A DNA stretch of 64,000 nucleotides from JAPPHA01 sp964291635. Lineage in GTDB: Bacteria > Pseudomonadota > Alphaproteobacteria > Rhodobacterales > Rhodobacteraceae. The DNA is taken from NCBI GenBank assembly GCA_964291635.2, contig OZ219890.1, positions 558,001 to 622,000 of the forward strand, read 5' to 3'. Every line of letters starts with the position of its first letter. The stretch's first letter is position 1. The translations under genes and the position numbers were made by a program. Positions 34,078-43,309 of this stretch are shown here, in pieces. The notes beneath the pieces were generated by a model. That model was not told the origin of the DNA. It saw only the letters and a list, made by a program, of their open reading frames with translations, and ran no database searches.

Positions 34078-35280
34078 ATGAATCGAATTCCATTTCCAGA
34101 GCGGGCAGAGGATATCACTGTCGAATGGATGCAGCAGGCGCTGGCGGCAGGTGGAGCCTCGAATGGCCTCGAAATTGAATCGCTGGAGATCGACAGATTG
34201 TCGAATGTGGCCAACGCGATGGGGAATCTCTTTCGCTGTCGCGTGATCGCCCGAGGCGGCGTTGCAGCCAATCCGGCTTCGGTCATCGTCAAACTGCCCA
34301 CTTCCAATTCCTTCGCATTGAGGTTGGCAAGGTGGCTCTCTCTCTACCGGCGTGAGTTCGTATACTACCGCGATATCGCACCGCACGTGTGGTTGCGGGT
34401 TCCGTCACTTCTCTATGGTGATTTGGACGCTCGGGGCCACCGGTTCGTTCTGGTGCTTGAGGATCTCGGAGGCATGGAGGCGATACCGCAAAGTGCCGGC
34501 GTCGGTATCGAACGGGCGCGACTCGCCATTCGCGAAATCGCGGGATTCCAGGGGCGTTTTTGGGACGCAGCCGACGAGTCGGCCCTGGCCGCCTGCGGCG
34601 CGTTCCTCACCACGAAGCAACGTCGCGTCATGCAGTCGCTTTATCTGCTGACGCTCCCCTTGGCATTCGAGCGTTTCGGTGAACTGTTCATGGCCGATAC
34701 ACGCCGAATGGCCGAGGCGTTCGGGTCGGCAATTGATGCCCATTTCGCGGCCGTCGCCCGAGGTCGAAAGACCGTCGTTCACGGCGATTACAGGGGCGAC
34801 AACGTGTTGTTCGGCGGCGAAGGGACGAACAACATCGCGGTGATCGACTGGCAGGGCTGCGGTATCGGCTGCGGTATGTACGATGTTGCCTTCTTTCTTG
34901 CGACCAGCGTTTCTATCGACGACCGGCGCCGTGTCGAGCGTGACGCGTTGCACGAATACCACGACATCGTGTGCCGCATGGGAGCAGAGAACTACTCATG
35001 GAACGACTGTTGGCGCAGCTACCGGCAGAACATGCTCGGCACTCTCATGCCCATGGTGCTCGGAGCTGGCGGGATCGACGCCAACGACGACGCGCTCAGG
35101 AACCAGACGCATGCGTTGCTGGAGCGGACTCTGACAGCGATCGACGATCTGAACGCGTGGGAGTTCCTGCCAGCCGGGCTCGGCCCCTTTTCCTCGACCG
35201 GAGCGTTCTCACTCCTGTCGCGGTGCTGCTACAAGGCTTATGCCTTCGTTCTCGGGATGCTTAGGAAACCCGGAGTTTGA
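34078..35280 (+). CDS. Phosphotransferase-family protein (aminoglycoside-phosphotransferase/ecdysteroid-kinase-like fold)
   Basis: A 400-residue kinase-like enzyme. The N-lobe has a degenerate P-loop and the catalytic Lys strand (ASVIVKLPTSNSFALRL). The hinge region is FVLVLEDLGGMEAIPQ. The Brenner motif VVHGDYRGDNVLF and the metal-binding IAVIDWQGCGIGCGMYDVAF are intact, so phosphotransfer is plausible. Substrates of this broad family include antibiotics, choline-like molecules and steroids. Its position between a P450 fusion and an exporter suggests modification of a foreign or secondary metabolite. Its stop overlaps a possible TTG start of the exporter. Confidence 0.85.
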   Translation: MNRIPFPERAEDITVEWMQQALAAGGASNGLEIESLEIDRLSNVANAMGNLFRCRVIARGGVAANPASVIVKLPTSNSFALRLARWLSLYRREFVYYRDIAPHVWLRVPSLLYGDLDARGHRFVLVLEDLGGMEAIPQSAGVGIERARLAIREIAGFQGRFWDAADESALAACGAFLTTKQRRVMQSLYLLTLPLAFERFGELFMADTRRMAEAFGSAIDAHFAAVARGRKTVVHGDYRGDNVLFGGEGTNNIAVIDWQGCGIGCGMYDVAFFLATSVSIDDRRRVERDALHEYHDIVCRMGAENYSWNDCWRSYRQNMLGTLMPMVLGAGGIDANDDALRNQTHALLERTLTAIDDLNAWEFLPAGLGPFSSTGAFSLLSRCCYKAYAFVLGMLRKPGV

Positions 35281-35324
35281 TCGATTCCTTCCGACTGACG
35301 GGATACGGGGGCGGGAACTGGGCA

Positions 35325-37040
35325 ATGGTTAAGACTGAAAAGAGTGGCCGGCTGCAGCACGTCGGTCCGGACGTCAACATCGAATCCTGGAACGGCGGTC
35401 GGAACGACGATGATCTCCGGGACGATGACGGTTTCATGCCGCTGCCAAAGCGAAAGGTTCAGGTATCGATTGCATGCGTGATGCTGGCCATGTTCCTGGG
35501 CGCGCTTAGTCAGACAGTGGTCGCCACGACAATGCCCCTCATCATCGCCGACCTGGGTGGCTTCGATCGGTATACCTGGGCCGCAACGTCGTACATGGTT
35601 GCAGCCACGCTCGCATTTCCGATCGTTGGCAGGTTGAGCGACATCTATGGGCGCCGAACCTTCCTTTTGCTGGGCCTGGCAATTTTTTCAGTGGGCTCGA
35701 TCCTTCTTGGTTTCAGTGAATCGATGACTCAGGTGGTGGTTTACCGGGCCGTGCAGGGCGTCGGTGGCGGCACCGTCATGACCTGCTGCTACGTGTCCAT
35801 CGCCGACCTCATTTGCCCGTCGGAACGCGGCAGGTACCATGGGCTGCTGAGCGGCGTATACGGCGTGTCGTTTGTCGTCGGGCCGATTCTTGGTGGCTTT
35901 TTCGCCGACGCCTTGTCGTGGCAATGGGCTTTCATGGTGATCGGTCTGGCCGCCCTTCCGGTCCTTCTGCTGACAGCCCGCGTTTTCCCGAAGCCGGTCT
36001 CCCCTCCCGGGAATCGCGATCTCGACCTGATCGGCATGATCGCGCTCGTGTTCGCCATGCCGCCTCTGCTGGTTGCACTGTCTTCAGGCGGGGTACAGTA
36101 CGAGTGGGGATCGCCCCTCGTGCTTGGCATGCTATTGTTCTCTCTGGTGATGACAGGTGTTTTTGTAGCGGTCGAATGGCGGGCAAAGGCGCCGATCGTG
36201 CCGTTGTCGCTCTATGCGGACCCCGTGGTCGGTCTTTCCGTCGCCATCATGTTGTTGGCCAGTTTCGCAATGTACGGTAGCGTTCTGTTCCTTCCCCTGT
36301 TGTTCCAGGTCGCATTCGGCCTGTCGGCAGCCCAAAGCGGCGGTCTGCTCATCCCAATGCTGCTGGGGATGGTTGTGGGTGGTATCGTGGCAGGACAACT
36401 CCTGTCCTTGGCCACGGGGTTTCATCGAATCCAGGCGCTGGTCTGTACGGGACTCATGACCGCAGGATTGTTCCTGCTCTCCGCCTTTGGTGTGACTGCT
36501 GGCATCGAGTTGAGCCTGATCTCTATGGCAATCGCAGGGATTGGGATGGGGGGTATTGTGGCAACAATTACTGTCGGCGTGCAGAACCATGTACCGTTCG
36601 ATGTCGTGGGAGTGGCGACCTCGGCCTTGCAGTTCTACCGCTCGGTTGGAGGAGTGGTGGGCTTGGCAGTACTGGGCGTCGTTCTTGCGAGACAATTCTC
36701 TTCCAGCCTTAGGGAAGCCGTGCCCGAAGCGGTGAGGAATGCGCTCACCGTCGGCCAGTTTGAAGATTTGCAGAGCGATCCTCGGGCGCTCGTGGATTTC
36801 GCCACGGCTGACAGGTTGAGCGCGGAGTTGGCGTCAATGGACTCGTACGGCGGAACATTGGCGCAGGGGTTGCTGGATTCACTCGGCGTCGCGCTTTGGG
36901 AGGCGCTCGACACCGTATTCCTGGTTGCCGCCATCGCAGCGGCCGCGTCCATGGGTTTCGCTTTCTTCTTCCGCGTTACGGTTTGTTCAGAGCATGTTTC
37001 GGGAGATTCTATTGACATCAAAGGGGAGCGTCGGTCATGA
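35325..37040 (+). CDS. MFS multidrug exporter, DHA2 (14-helix) family
   Basis: Inner-membrane drug/proton antiporter of about 571 residues. After a hydrophilic ~38-residue leader, the first helix starts at VQVSIACVMLAMFLGALSQT. Motif A is seen in GRLSDIYGRRTFLLLG, motif C-like sequence in GVYGVSFVVGPILGGFF, and some fourteen hydrophobic segments follow. The ATG at 35325 is adopted; an in-frame TTG (35277) overlapping the previous stop and an ATG at 35436 are alternatives. It likely expels the product or substrate handled by the adjacent P450 and phosphotransferase. It ends 20 bp before a mobile-element end. Confidence 0.9.
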   Translation: MVKTEKSGRLQHVGPDVNIESWNGGRNDDDLRDDDGFMPLPKRKVQVSIACVMLAMFLGALSQTVVATTMPLIIADLGGFDRYTWAATSYMVAATLAFPIVGRLSDIYGRRTFLLLGLAIFSVGSILLGFSESMTQVVVYRAVQGVGGGTVMTCCYVSIADLICPSERGRYHGLLSGVYGVSFVVGPILGGFFADALSWQWAFMVIGLAALPVLLLTARVFPKPVSPPGNRDLDLIGMIALVFAMPPLLVALSSGGVQYEWGSPLVLGMLLFSLVMTGVFVAVEWRAKAPIVPLSLYADPVVGLSVAIMLLASFAMYGSVLFLPLLFQVAFGLSAAQSGGLLIPMLLGMVVGGIVAGQLLSLATGFHRIQALVCTGLMTAGLFLLSAFGVTAGIELSLISMAIAGIGMGGIVATITVGVQNHVPFDVVGVATSALQFYRSVGGVVGLAVLGVVLARQFSSSLREAVPEAVRNALTVGQFEDLQSDPRALVDFATADRLSAELASMDSYGGTLAQGLLDSLGVALWEALDTVFLVAAIAAAASMGFAFFFRVTVCSEHVSGDSIDIKGERRS

Positions 37041-37060
37041 TGTCTTTTCGTCAAATCAAT

Positions 37061-37101
37061 GGCCCTAACCCAACATAGGTCACGATTCCGCCATAGGATT
37101 T
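37061..37101. repeat. Terminal repeat of the serine-recombinase element, second copy
   Basis: GGCCCTAACCCAACATAGGT, then CACGATTCCGCCATAGG: the uninterrupted version of the end that is split by a group II intron at 23037-23946. It begins 20 bp after the MFS stop. AT precedes it. Confidence 0.6.
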
Positions 37102-37256
37102 TCACGCTTTTGGATTCTTAATTTCGTTCTTCTTCATCCAATTTGAGAGGTTTGCAGGCGTTGTGTTGTAGCGCTTCGCGATGAACTTTTGCGTTGACCC
37201 GTTTGCGAGCAGCGCTTCGATCTCCGGACGAAATGGATCGAGCTTACTCTTGCCTG
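37102..37256 (-). pseudogene. Serine recombinase C-terminal remnant, second copy
   Basis: The minus-strand frame reads GKSKLDPFRPEIEALLANGS, then TQKFIAKRYNTTPANLSNWM and KKNEIKNPKA before the stop at 37102. It is nearly identical to the C-terminus at 22900-23025 but in the opposite orientation and with the proper stop. Its 5' side is cut exactly at the 3' boundary of a group II intron (37257). The upstream exon sequence does not encode the rest of the recombinase, so splicing would not rescue it. Confidence 0.7.
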
Positions 37257-38167
37257 GTCGGGTAGGGCACTGGAGCGCGCACCGAAGTCACGTTTCCAGC
37301 ACCCTCCCTAAAATTCCGGACGTCCGGTTTTCCCGGGTCCGGCTTCAAGCACCAGGCACCCCAGAAGGAGTTCGGTACGGTGCCTTCCGCGACATCCGCC
37401 ACGCTTAAGGCTGACCCAGCCATGCCCGTCGCGAAATCCCGCGTTTACACCGCCCTTCGGCTCGACAGCTCCACCCTTCAATCCGGATGGTATCCACGGT
37501 CAGCGGCGGGCTCTGAGTCCCGCCATGACCTGCCACCTTCGCCACCTGGGCCCAGAGGCCCTCGCTCCGGTCGGGTTGTGTTGTCCCGACCATCATCGCT
37601 TAATCGGCCTCATCCGCCAGTCAGGAGAACTCCGCACCATTTCCCGAATCCCGGTTATAGGCGCGGTCCTTGACATTCGAGGGTCACAACATCCTGTTCT
37701 TCCGCATCGGCGCTGGCCATCAGGCAGAGCGGAGGCCCTGTTACCGGAATTTCCCCGCTCCTGACCTTCCGGACTTTCACCGCTGAACTCTCCGGAATTG
37801 CCGCCGTCTCTACGTCGGGGACCCGATGCGTGCTCACCTCAGTTCTTCCGCATCGGCACTGGCCATCGGGCAGGAGGACGGAAGCCCTTGGCATCTACCA
37901 ATACCCCCGCGAGTCGGATTCCATGCGGGGAGCGCCTTTTCGTCGCTTCAACGATCGTTCGCTTTCGCTACGGCCCTCCCGGTTGCTCGCCTCCCTGTCC
38001 GACCGGACCGATCCAACTGACGTCATCACGGCCCACGGAGGCTTTTACGTCCCTGCTTCCGGACGCCGGGTCGCCCCGACACCCGTAGGGATATGACTAC
38101 GGCGCTAAACTGAGAATTTCGCCGGCGGGACTCTCACCCACTAGTTCAGCAGCCAGTCTCGCTGCAC
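37257..38167 (-). mobile_element. Group II intron without maturase gene, tandem copy 1
   Basis: Minus strand, about 910 bp, from GTGCAGCGAGACTGGC (38167) to ...CCCTACCCGAC (37257). Domain V lies near 37313-37347: AGCCGGACCCGG, a GAAA loop, ACCGG, an ACG bulge, TCCGGAAT. No reverse-transcriptase frame occurs. The 3' half is nearly identical to the copy at 38274-39217. The 3' boundary abuts serine-recombinase codons. Confidence 0.65.
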
Positions 38168-38273
38168 CCGCTCTTGACGCTCCCGGCATCGTGCAGGCCC
38201 GATGCCGGGCCGGGGTCTGGATTGATCTCGCTGGCATTCCCTCTCCAGCCTGTTCCTCACACGGACGGAACCG

Positions 38274-39217
38274 GTCGGGTAGGACGCTGGCGCGCGCACC
38301 ATGGTCACGTTTCCAGCGCCCCCCCTAAAATTCCGGACGTCCGGTTTTCCCGGGTCCGGCTTCAAGCACCAGGCACCCCAGAAGGAGATCGGTACGGTGC
38401 CTTCCGCGACTTCCGCAACGCTTAAGGCTGACCCAGCCATGCCCGTCGCGATTTCCCGCGTTTGCACCGCCCTTCGGCTCGACAGCACCACCCTTCAATC
38501 CGGATGGTATTCTCGGTCAGCACCGGGCTCTGTGTCCCGGCATGACCTGCCACCTTCGCCACCTGAGCCCAGAGGCCCTCGCTCCGGTCGGGTTGTGTTG
38601 TCCCGGCCATCACCGCTTAATCGGCCTCATCCGCCAGTCAGGAGAACTCCGCACCATTTCCCGAATTCCGGTTATAGGCGCGGTCCTTGACATTCGAGGG
38701 TCACAACATCCTGTCTGTTCTCCTCACCTTCCGGCCTTTCACTGCTGAACTTTCCCGGATTGCCGCCGTCTCTACGCCGGGGGACCCGGTGCGTGCTCAC
38801 CTCGGTTCTTCCGCACCGGTGCTAGCCATCGGGTAGAGGGCTGACCCTTGGCATCCTCCAATACCCCCACAGTCAGTCAGCTTCCATGTGGGGAGCCCCG
38901 CCCCCAATTCCCTTTTCGGCTCCTCGCATCGTCGATCGGGTTCGCTAACATCCTGTTCGCTACGTGCCCTCCGGTTCGCTCGCCATCGCTGACTGATCCC
39001 GGACCGGGTTGGAGCCTTGCTCCTAACGCCAAGGCCCACGATGGCTTTCTACATCCCAGGCTCGCAGGCACATCGGGTCACCCCTGTACCCGTGGGACAT
39101 GCTCCAACGGCGCCAAACCAAGACACGCGGTTCCATGCTGGCGGGCTGGCCTTTGTCGCGCGGCGGGACTCATTCGCTTTCGCACCCGCTAGTTCTTGGC
39201 AGCCAGACTCGCTGCAC
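38274..39217 (-). mobile_element. Group II intron without maturase gene, tandem copy 2
   Basis: Minus strand, about 940 bp. The 5' end is GTGCAGCGAGTCTGGC (39217), domain V is near 38330-38364 and the 3' end ...CCTACCCGAC is at 38274. It shares roughly 390 bp of near-identity with copy 1 (38320-38705 versus 37300-37690) but diverges in the 5' half. Only about 106 bp of exon-like sequence separates the two copies. Confidence 0.65.
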
Positions 39218-39820
39218 GGTGCGCCGACGGGACTCCCAGGTTCCCTGGCGGTCCATCTACAGCTTTGCAACGTTCCCGCGACCCCGGACGGCCCGTCACG
39301 CCTCGCCAAGGCGGCGTTTCCGGTGCTGCCCCCGCTATCACGAAAACGACGGCACCATCATTGTGAATTTCGAGGCTCAATAGCGCTGCTTCGCTGCCCG
39401 CTGTGTACGCTTCACGACGCACGTTGCCGTACGCCATGCAACACTCGCTTCCGGCTGGCTGGCTGGCCTGTCAGAAACGCTCCCCATAAGAACCTGTGGG
39501 TTGGCCCCGGCCCTTCTCCAGCATTTCGTGGCGCCGGTCGCTCTCGTTCCGGTCGATGGCCGCGACATCGTCATGCATGGTCGGTTGGTGGTCATTGACG
39601 ACCGTCGTGACATGGACAGCACAGCATTTGCCACTCAAGTCCCTTGCCGCTTTCTCCAGGTAGTGTAACCCTTCACGTCAGGGAATCAGCAGCGCGGACC
39701 CTTGCGGAACTATGGGTGCAAGATCGCCTGACTCTTGCTACTCGGCACCAAATCGACGACCCCGACAGTTCACCCGCTCAGCGCGAAACGGTCACGTCGA
39801 CATCAATGACGGGAAGGTCA
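39218..39820. other. Intergenic region, probably mobile-element debris
   Basis: About 600 bp next to the tandem introns with no supported gene. An inverted GGGACTCCCAGG/CCTGG-type dyad near 39230 and intron-like GC-rich segments suggest further remnants, but I cannot assign them. Confidence 0.3.
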
Positions 39821-40393
39821 ATGGCTCGGAAACGCAATCAACGCGATATCATTCGGCTCAGCATCACGCTTCAGCACGTGGAACCCAGGGTCGCAAGACG
39901 AATGGACGTGCCTTCGGACACCTATCTCTATGATCTCCACTTGTACATCCAGGCCGCGATGGGATGGGATAATGATCACGCATGGGTGTTCCGGGCGATA
40001 CGGTATGGACAAAGAACCCATTGGTTCCCCGACGAATATGAAGGAGAATTCGACGCGACTCTTCTCGATGTCATTGATTTCCTGCAAGGCAAATCGGAAT
40101 TCACCTACTTGTACGATCTCGGGGCCTACTGGGACCACAGGATCCGGATCGGCAAGATCCAGCCAGCGCGCGAAGACAGGCGCTACCCGTATCTCGTCTC
40201 AGGCACCGGGCGCTGTCCGCTTGAGGACATCGGCGGCCCGTGGGGTTACGCGGAGTTCTTGCGGGCATTCGAGGACCCGAATTCCGAATACCGGGAATAT
40301 TTCCCCGATTGGTACACAGGAGACGAGACCTGGGACCCGGAAGATGCCGAGCTTGACGCAAGGAAATCGAGGCTTGCGTATTTCAGCAAATAG
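39821..40393 (+). CDS. Plasmid pRiA4b ORF-3-like family protein
   Basis: A 190-residue soluble protein. The start at 39821 follows GGGAAGG. Conserved features of the pRiA4b ORF-3 family are visible: IIRLSITLQHVEPRVARRMD, DLHLYIQAAMGWDNDHAWVF, FTYLYDLGAYWDHRI and the C-terminal GRCPLEDIGGPWGYAEF. Function of the family is unknown; it is often encoded on plasmids and genomic islands. The gene stands alone between group II introns and a pseudogene. A longer upstream frame lacks family similarity. Confidence 0.85.
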   Translation: MARKRNQRDIIRLSITLQHVEPRVARRMDVPSDTYLYDLHLYIQAAMGWDNDHAWVFRAIRYGQRTHWFPDEYEGEFDATLLDVIDFLQGKSEFTYLYDLGAYWDHRIRIGKIQPAREDRRYPYLVSGTGRCPLEDIGGPWGYAEFLRAFEDPNSEYREYFPDWYTGDETWDPEDAELDARKSRLAYFSK

Positions 40394-40613
40394 GTTTGCC
40401 GGGCATGCACAAGGGCTCGTCACGAAACCATCGCCTCGAAGTGTTGTCAGGTGAGCAGCCGGGTTGACCATTGAGTTCAATGCACGTGCTTTACTGAACA
40501 ATCGGGCTGTCCGGTACATGTTGGAAGCCCCGTCGCCACATCAGGATGAGACACGTCCTTGCTTGTCTGCGGCATCCGAAGGACCGGGACGGAACGGACG
40601 TACGACGACCGGA

Positions 40614-41075
40614 TCAATTCCTGCTGCGCTCTACGAACACGGCATCGATGTCCCCTGCGGTAATCAGGTCATCGAGCCAGGCATCGAACTGTTCGGGCGT
40701 GGCGCTGCGGACCCGTTCAGCGCGCTCCGCAGACAGGTGGCCGAACTATCGGCGGGCCTGGCGCAGTGATGTGTCGGCCTTGCCCTCGGTCCTGCCCTGT
40801 TCCATCCAGATCTGTGCGGCGGTTCCCATCACTTCCTCCACCGTTTCCGGGTTCGTCCCCGTGCGCCTCAACGCAACCTTGATGCGCTCGGGCGGCAGGC
40901 CGACCTGTTCGAAGATGCAGGTCAAAATGTAGCGCCCGAACCCGGTCTCCGCAATTCCGGCAACCAGCAGGTCGGACACGGCGTCGCCGACATTCTCGCG
41001 GAACGCGCGGGCCAGCGCCAGCAGTGCCGCGCGTTTCTCGGCGCTCCGCGATAACTCCCGCAGCGCGATCCCTGT
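40614..41075 (-). pseudogene. Rpn/PD-(D/E)XK transposase-like protein, C-terminal remnant with nonsense codon
   Basis: The minus-strand frame has YILTCIFEQVGLPPERIKVA, IWMEQGRTEGKADTSLRQAR and an in-frame TAG at 40746-40748. It then continues in the same frame FGHLSAERAERVRSATPEQF, DAWLDDLITAGDIDAVF to a TGA at 40614. This order (EQG...LLRQ..RRFG..L..W) is the C-terminal half of Rpn-family recombination-promoting nucleases. The N-terminal nuclease domain is missing. Confidence 0.55.
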
Positions 41076-41644
41076 TCCATGCAAGCACGCAACAGGAATG
41101 TTCCGATTCACCTGCAGATGATCATTGCAACGCTGCACTTTTTCACAGTTCCGCGCCAACAACAGTTGCGGATAACTTGATTCAATTCTCTTGCTGAAAG
41201 GTGTCATACAAGAGGGCGTCGCACCGGGCACGTGGCAAGGCCATGTTTGGTTCCCACTATCGCTGAGCGCGGTACTGGCTCCGATCACGGTCGAGGCACG
41301 GCCTTAACCGGGATCCTGGCACGTGCGCCATCGCCCTTTCCGGCGAACCGGCCACGCCTGCACGGATACGGCAGACGAAACACGAGCAAGCAGCCGTCGC
41401 ACGAGGACAAGTCAGAGGCTCTCGCAATATCGAAAGATCGGAGCGATCGTTTCGTGACAATCCCTTGGCGGAGCCATGCCTACAGCGGTGATGCCTCTTG
41501 AAACGTCGTCCGGATGGGCATGAATCCTGCCGGGAAACCCGCCGGCGACACGCTGTCGACTCAATGCCGCTCCTGGGAGTGGCATTCGATATTCGGGGGA
41601 TGCACGTGAGAAATGCCAGACCGGCGACCATTGTCAGGTGTCTG
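41076..41644. other. Intergenic region without supported gene
   Basis: About 570 bp between the Rpn remnant and the guanine deaminase stop. I see no convincing gene, RNA or repeat in it. Confidence 0.3.
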
Positions 41645-42955
41645 TCAGGTGTCGGGTTTCGCAGGCCTGCCCGAAATCAGGACCTGCCGGACAGCGCGAT
41701 CATCTCCAAGCATGATGAGCGAAAACAGGATTTCGCTGATCGACTCTGCACGATTGCACCTTGCCGCGAGCAGCGGTGTCGCTTCGGAATCGAGAACGCA
41801 GATGTCGCCCTCGGCACCCGGCTCCAGCCGTCCGATTCTTCCTTCGAGGCGCATGACGGATGCAGAGCCTTCGGTTGCGAGCCACAGCAACTGGGCAGGA
41901 TGGAAGACGTCACCCCGAAGCTGGCCTATTTCATATGCGGCCCGCATCGTTGCGAGCATCGAAAAACTCGACCCGCCGCCGACATCGGTCCCAAGCCCGA
42001 CCCGAACACCAGAACGGACGAGCGAGGCAACATCGCACAATCCCGAGCCGATGAACGTGTTCGAAGTCGGACAATGTGCAACTCCCGTTCCGGTATCGGC
42101 GAGGCTGCCTTTTTCCCGCTCTTCGAGGTGAATTGCATGCCCCATGATCGCACCACGGCCAACTAGCCCGTATCTCTCGTAGACCCCGAGATAGTCGTCC
42201 GAATCCGGAAACATCGACCGGACGCGACTGATCTCCTCCGGCTGTTCGGAGAGATGGGTCTGGAGGAGCGTAGCCGGGTACTCGCTCCAGAGCGCACCGG
42301 CGGCGGCAAGTTGTTCCGGCGAAGATGTCAGGGCGAATCTCGGCGTCACCGCGTAATGCGACCGCCCCTTTCCGTGCCAGCGTTCGATCAGCGCCCTTGA
42401 CTGTTCGTATCCGTCTTCGGCTGTATCCAGGAGTGCATCGGGCGCATTCCTGTCCATGAGAACCTTGCCTGCCGCGACGCACATGTTGCGGGCAGCTGCG
42501 GCGGAAAAAAACGCGTCAACGCTCTCCGGATGACTCGTGCAGAACGCCGACACGGTGGTCGTGCCATTGGCGATGCAGAGGTCGAGATAGAGCTCGGCGA
42601 TTTCCCTGGCATATCCGGGATCGCCGAAGCGCGCTTCTTCCGGGAACGTGTACGTATGCAACCAGTCGATGAGACGCCTTCCCCAGGATGCGATGATTCC
42701 CGTCTGGGGGAAATGGGCATGACAATCGACGAACCCGGGAAGAATCAACGCATTGCCGTAGTCCGTGACCGTAATACCGACGTTGTCCGCCAACAACCGA
42801 CCTGCTTCGCCAACCTGCCGGATGAATCCGTCCTGTAGCAGCACCCCGCCTCGTGGCCGATGAAGGATGGCGCCTTCTGGAGGTGATCGAAACGGGTCAG
42901 CAACCAGTTGAACCGTCTGTCCAAGAACGAGCGATTTGGTGTCAGTCCGAGGCAT
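41645..42955 (-). CDS. guaD: Guanine deaminase
   Basis: Cytoplasmic amidohydrolase of 436 residues converting guanine to xanthine and ammonia. It has the zinc site FVDCHAHFPQTG, the guanine-specific SWGRRLIDWLHTYTFPEEAR segment and TPRFALTSSPEQL. Further metal and catalytic residues are in LQTHLSEQPEEI, IMGHAIHLEE and GTDVGGGSSFSMLATM. Length is normal for GuaD. Its ATG lies 3 bp after the stop of a small upstream frame, and gamma-glutamyltransferase precedes that, suggesting a nitrogen-salvage operon. Family identity is strong; related chlorohydrolases are the main alternative. Confidence 0.9.
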   Translation of the reverse strand: MPRTDTKSLVLGQTVQLVADPFRSPPEGAILHRPRGGVLLQDGFIRQVGEAGRLLADNVGITVTDYGNALILPGFVDCHAHFPQTGIIASWGRRLIDWLHTYTFPEEARFGDPGYAREIAELYLDLCIANGTTTVSAFCTSHPESVDAFFSAAAARNMCVAAGKVLMDRNAPDALLDTAEDGYEQSRALIERWHGKGRSHYAVTPRFALTSSPEQLAAAGALWSEYPATLLQTHLSEQPEEISRVRSMFPDSDDYLGVYERYGLVGRGAIMGHAIHLEEREKGSLADTGTGVAHCPTSNTFIGSGLCDVASLVRSGVRVGLGTDVGGGSSFSMLATMRAAYEIGQLRGDVFHPAQLLWLATEGSASVMRLEGRIGRLEPGAEGDICVLDSEATPLLAARCNRAESISEILFSLIMLGDDRAVRQVLISGRPAKPDT

Positions 42956-42958
42956 TCG

Positions 42959-43186
42959 TCACAATTGGGAATGCCCGGTGACCATCGTGCCTGCCCGTCC
43001 GATTGCGACTTCGGGAGACCGCGGCAGGACAAACTCACCGTGCCCGGGAAAGTACGGGCCTTCGCCGTTCCCTTCCGGAACACTCGCCCGGGTGCCTCCG
43101 GCGCCGCACTCCACGACCGTTCCGAGGTCTGCCAGTGGCGTGACCACATCCAGGCTGTCGAGGGATGTCCGCTCGCCCCCGTTCAT
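42959..43186 (-). CDS. Small protein of unknown function between gamma-glutamyltransferase and guanine deaminase
   Basis: A 75-residue frame with GC-rich third positions typical of real genes here. It begins at the ATG at 43186 and ends 3 bp before the guaD start. It is rich in Gly, Val and Glu (VVECGAGGTRASVPEGNGEG) and has no membrane segment or signal. It may be a genuine small subunit or the remaining C-terminal part of a larger protein. I do not recognise it. Confidence 0.4.
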   Translation of the reverse strand: MNGGERTSLDSLDVVTPLADLGTVVECGAGGTRASVPEGNGEGPYFPGHGEFVLPRSPEVAIGRAGTMVTGHSQL

Positions 43187-43309
43187 GTGGCCCCCCTAGT
43201 CAACATCGCCCCGGGGTTTCCAGGGCGAACGTCCTCCGAATCCGAGACCGATCGCCGGGCCGACTGGTCAAAGACCGCAACTGGAAATCCGAAGCGGAGC
43301 GTTGCCGGA

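Noticed and set aside
37257..39217. Possible CRISPR or tandem-repeat array suggested by repeated blocks
   Set aside because: The repetition is two long copies of one ~900-bp unit with group II domain V hairpins, not short repeats with spacers.
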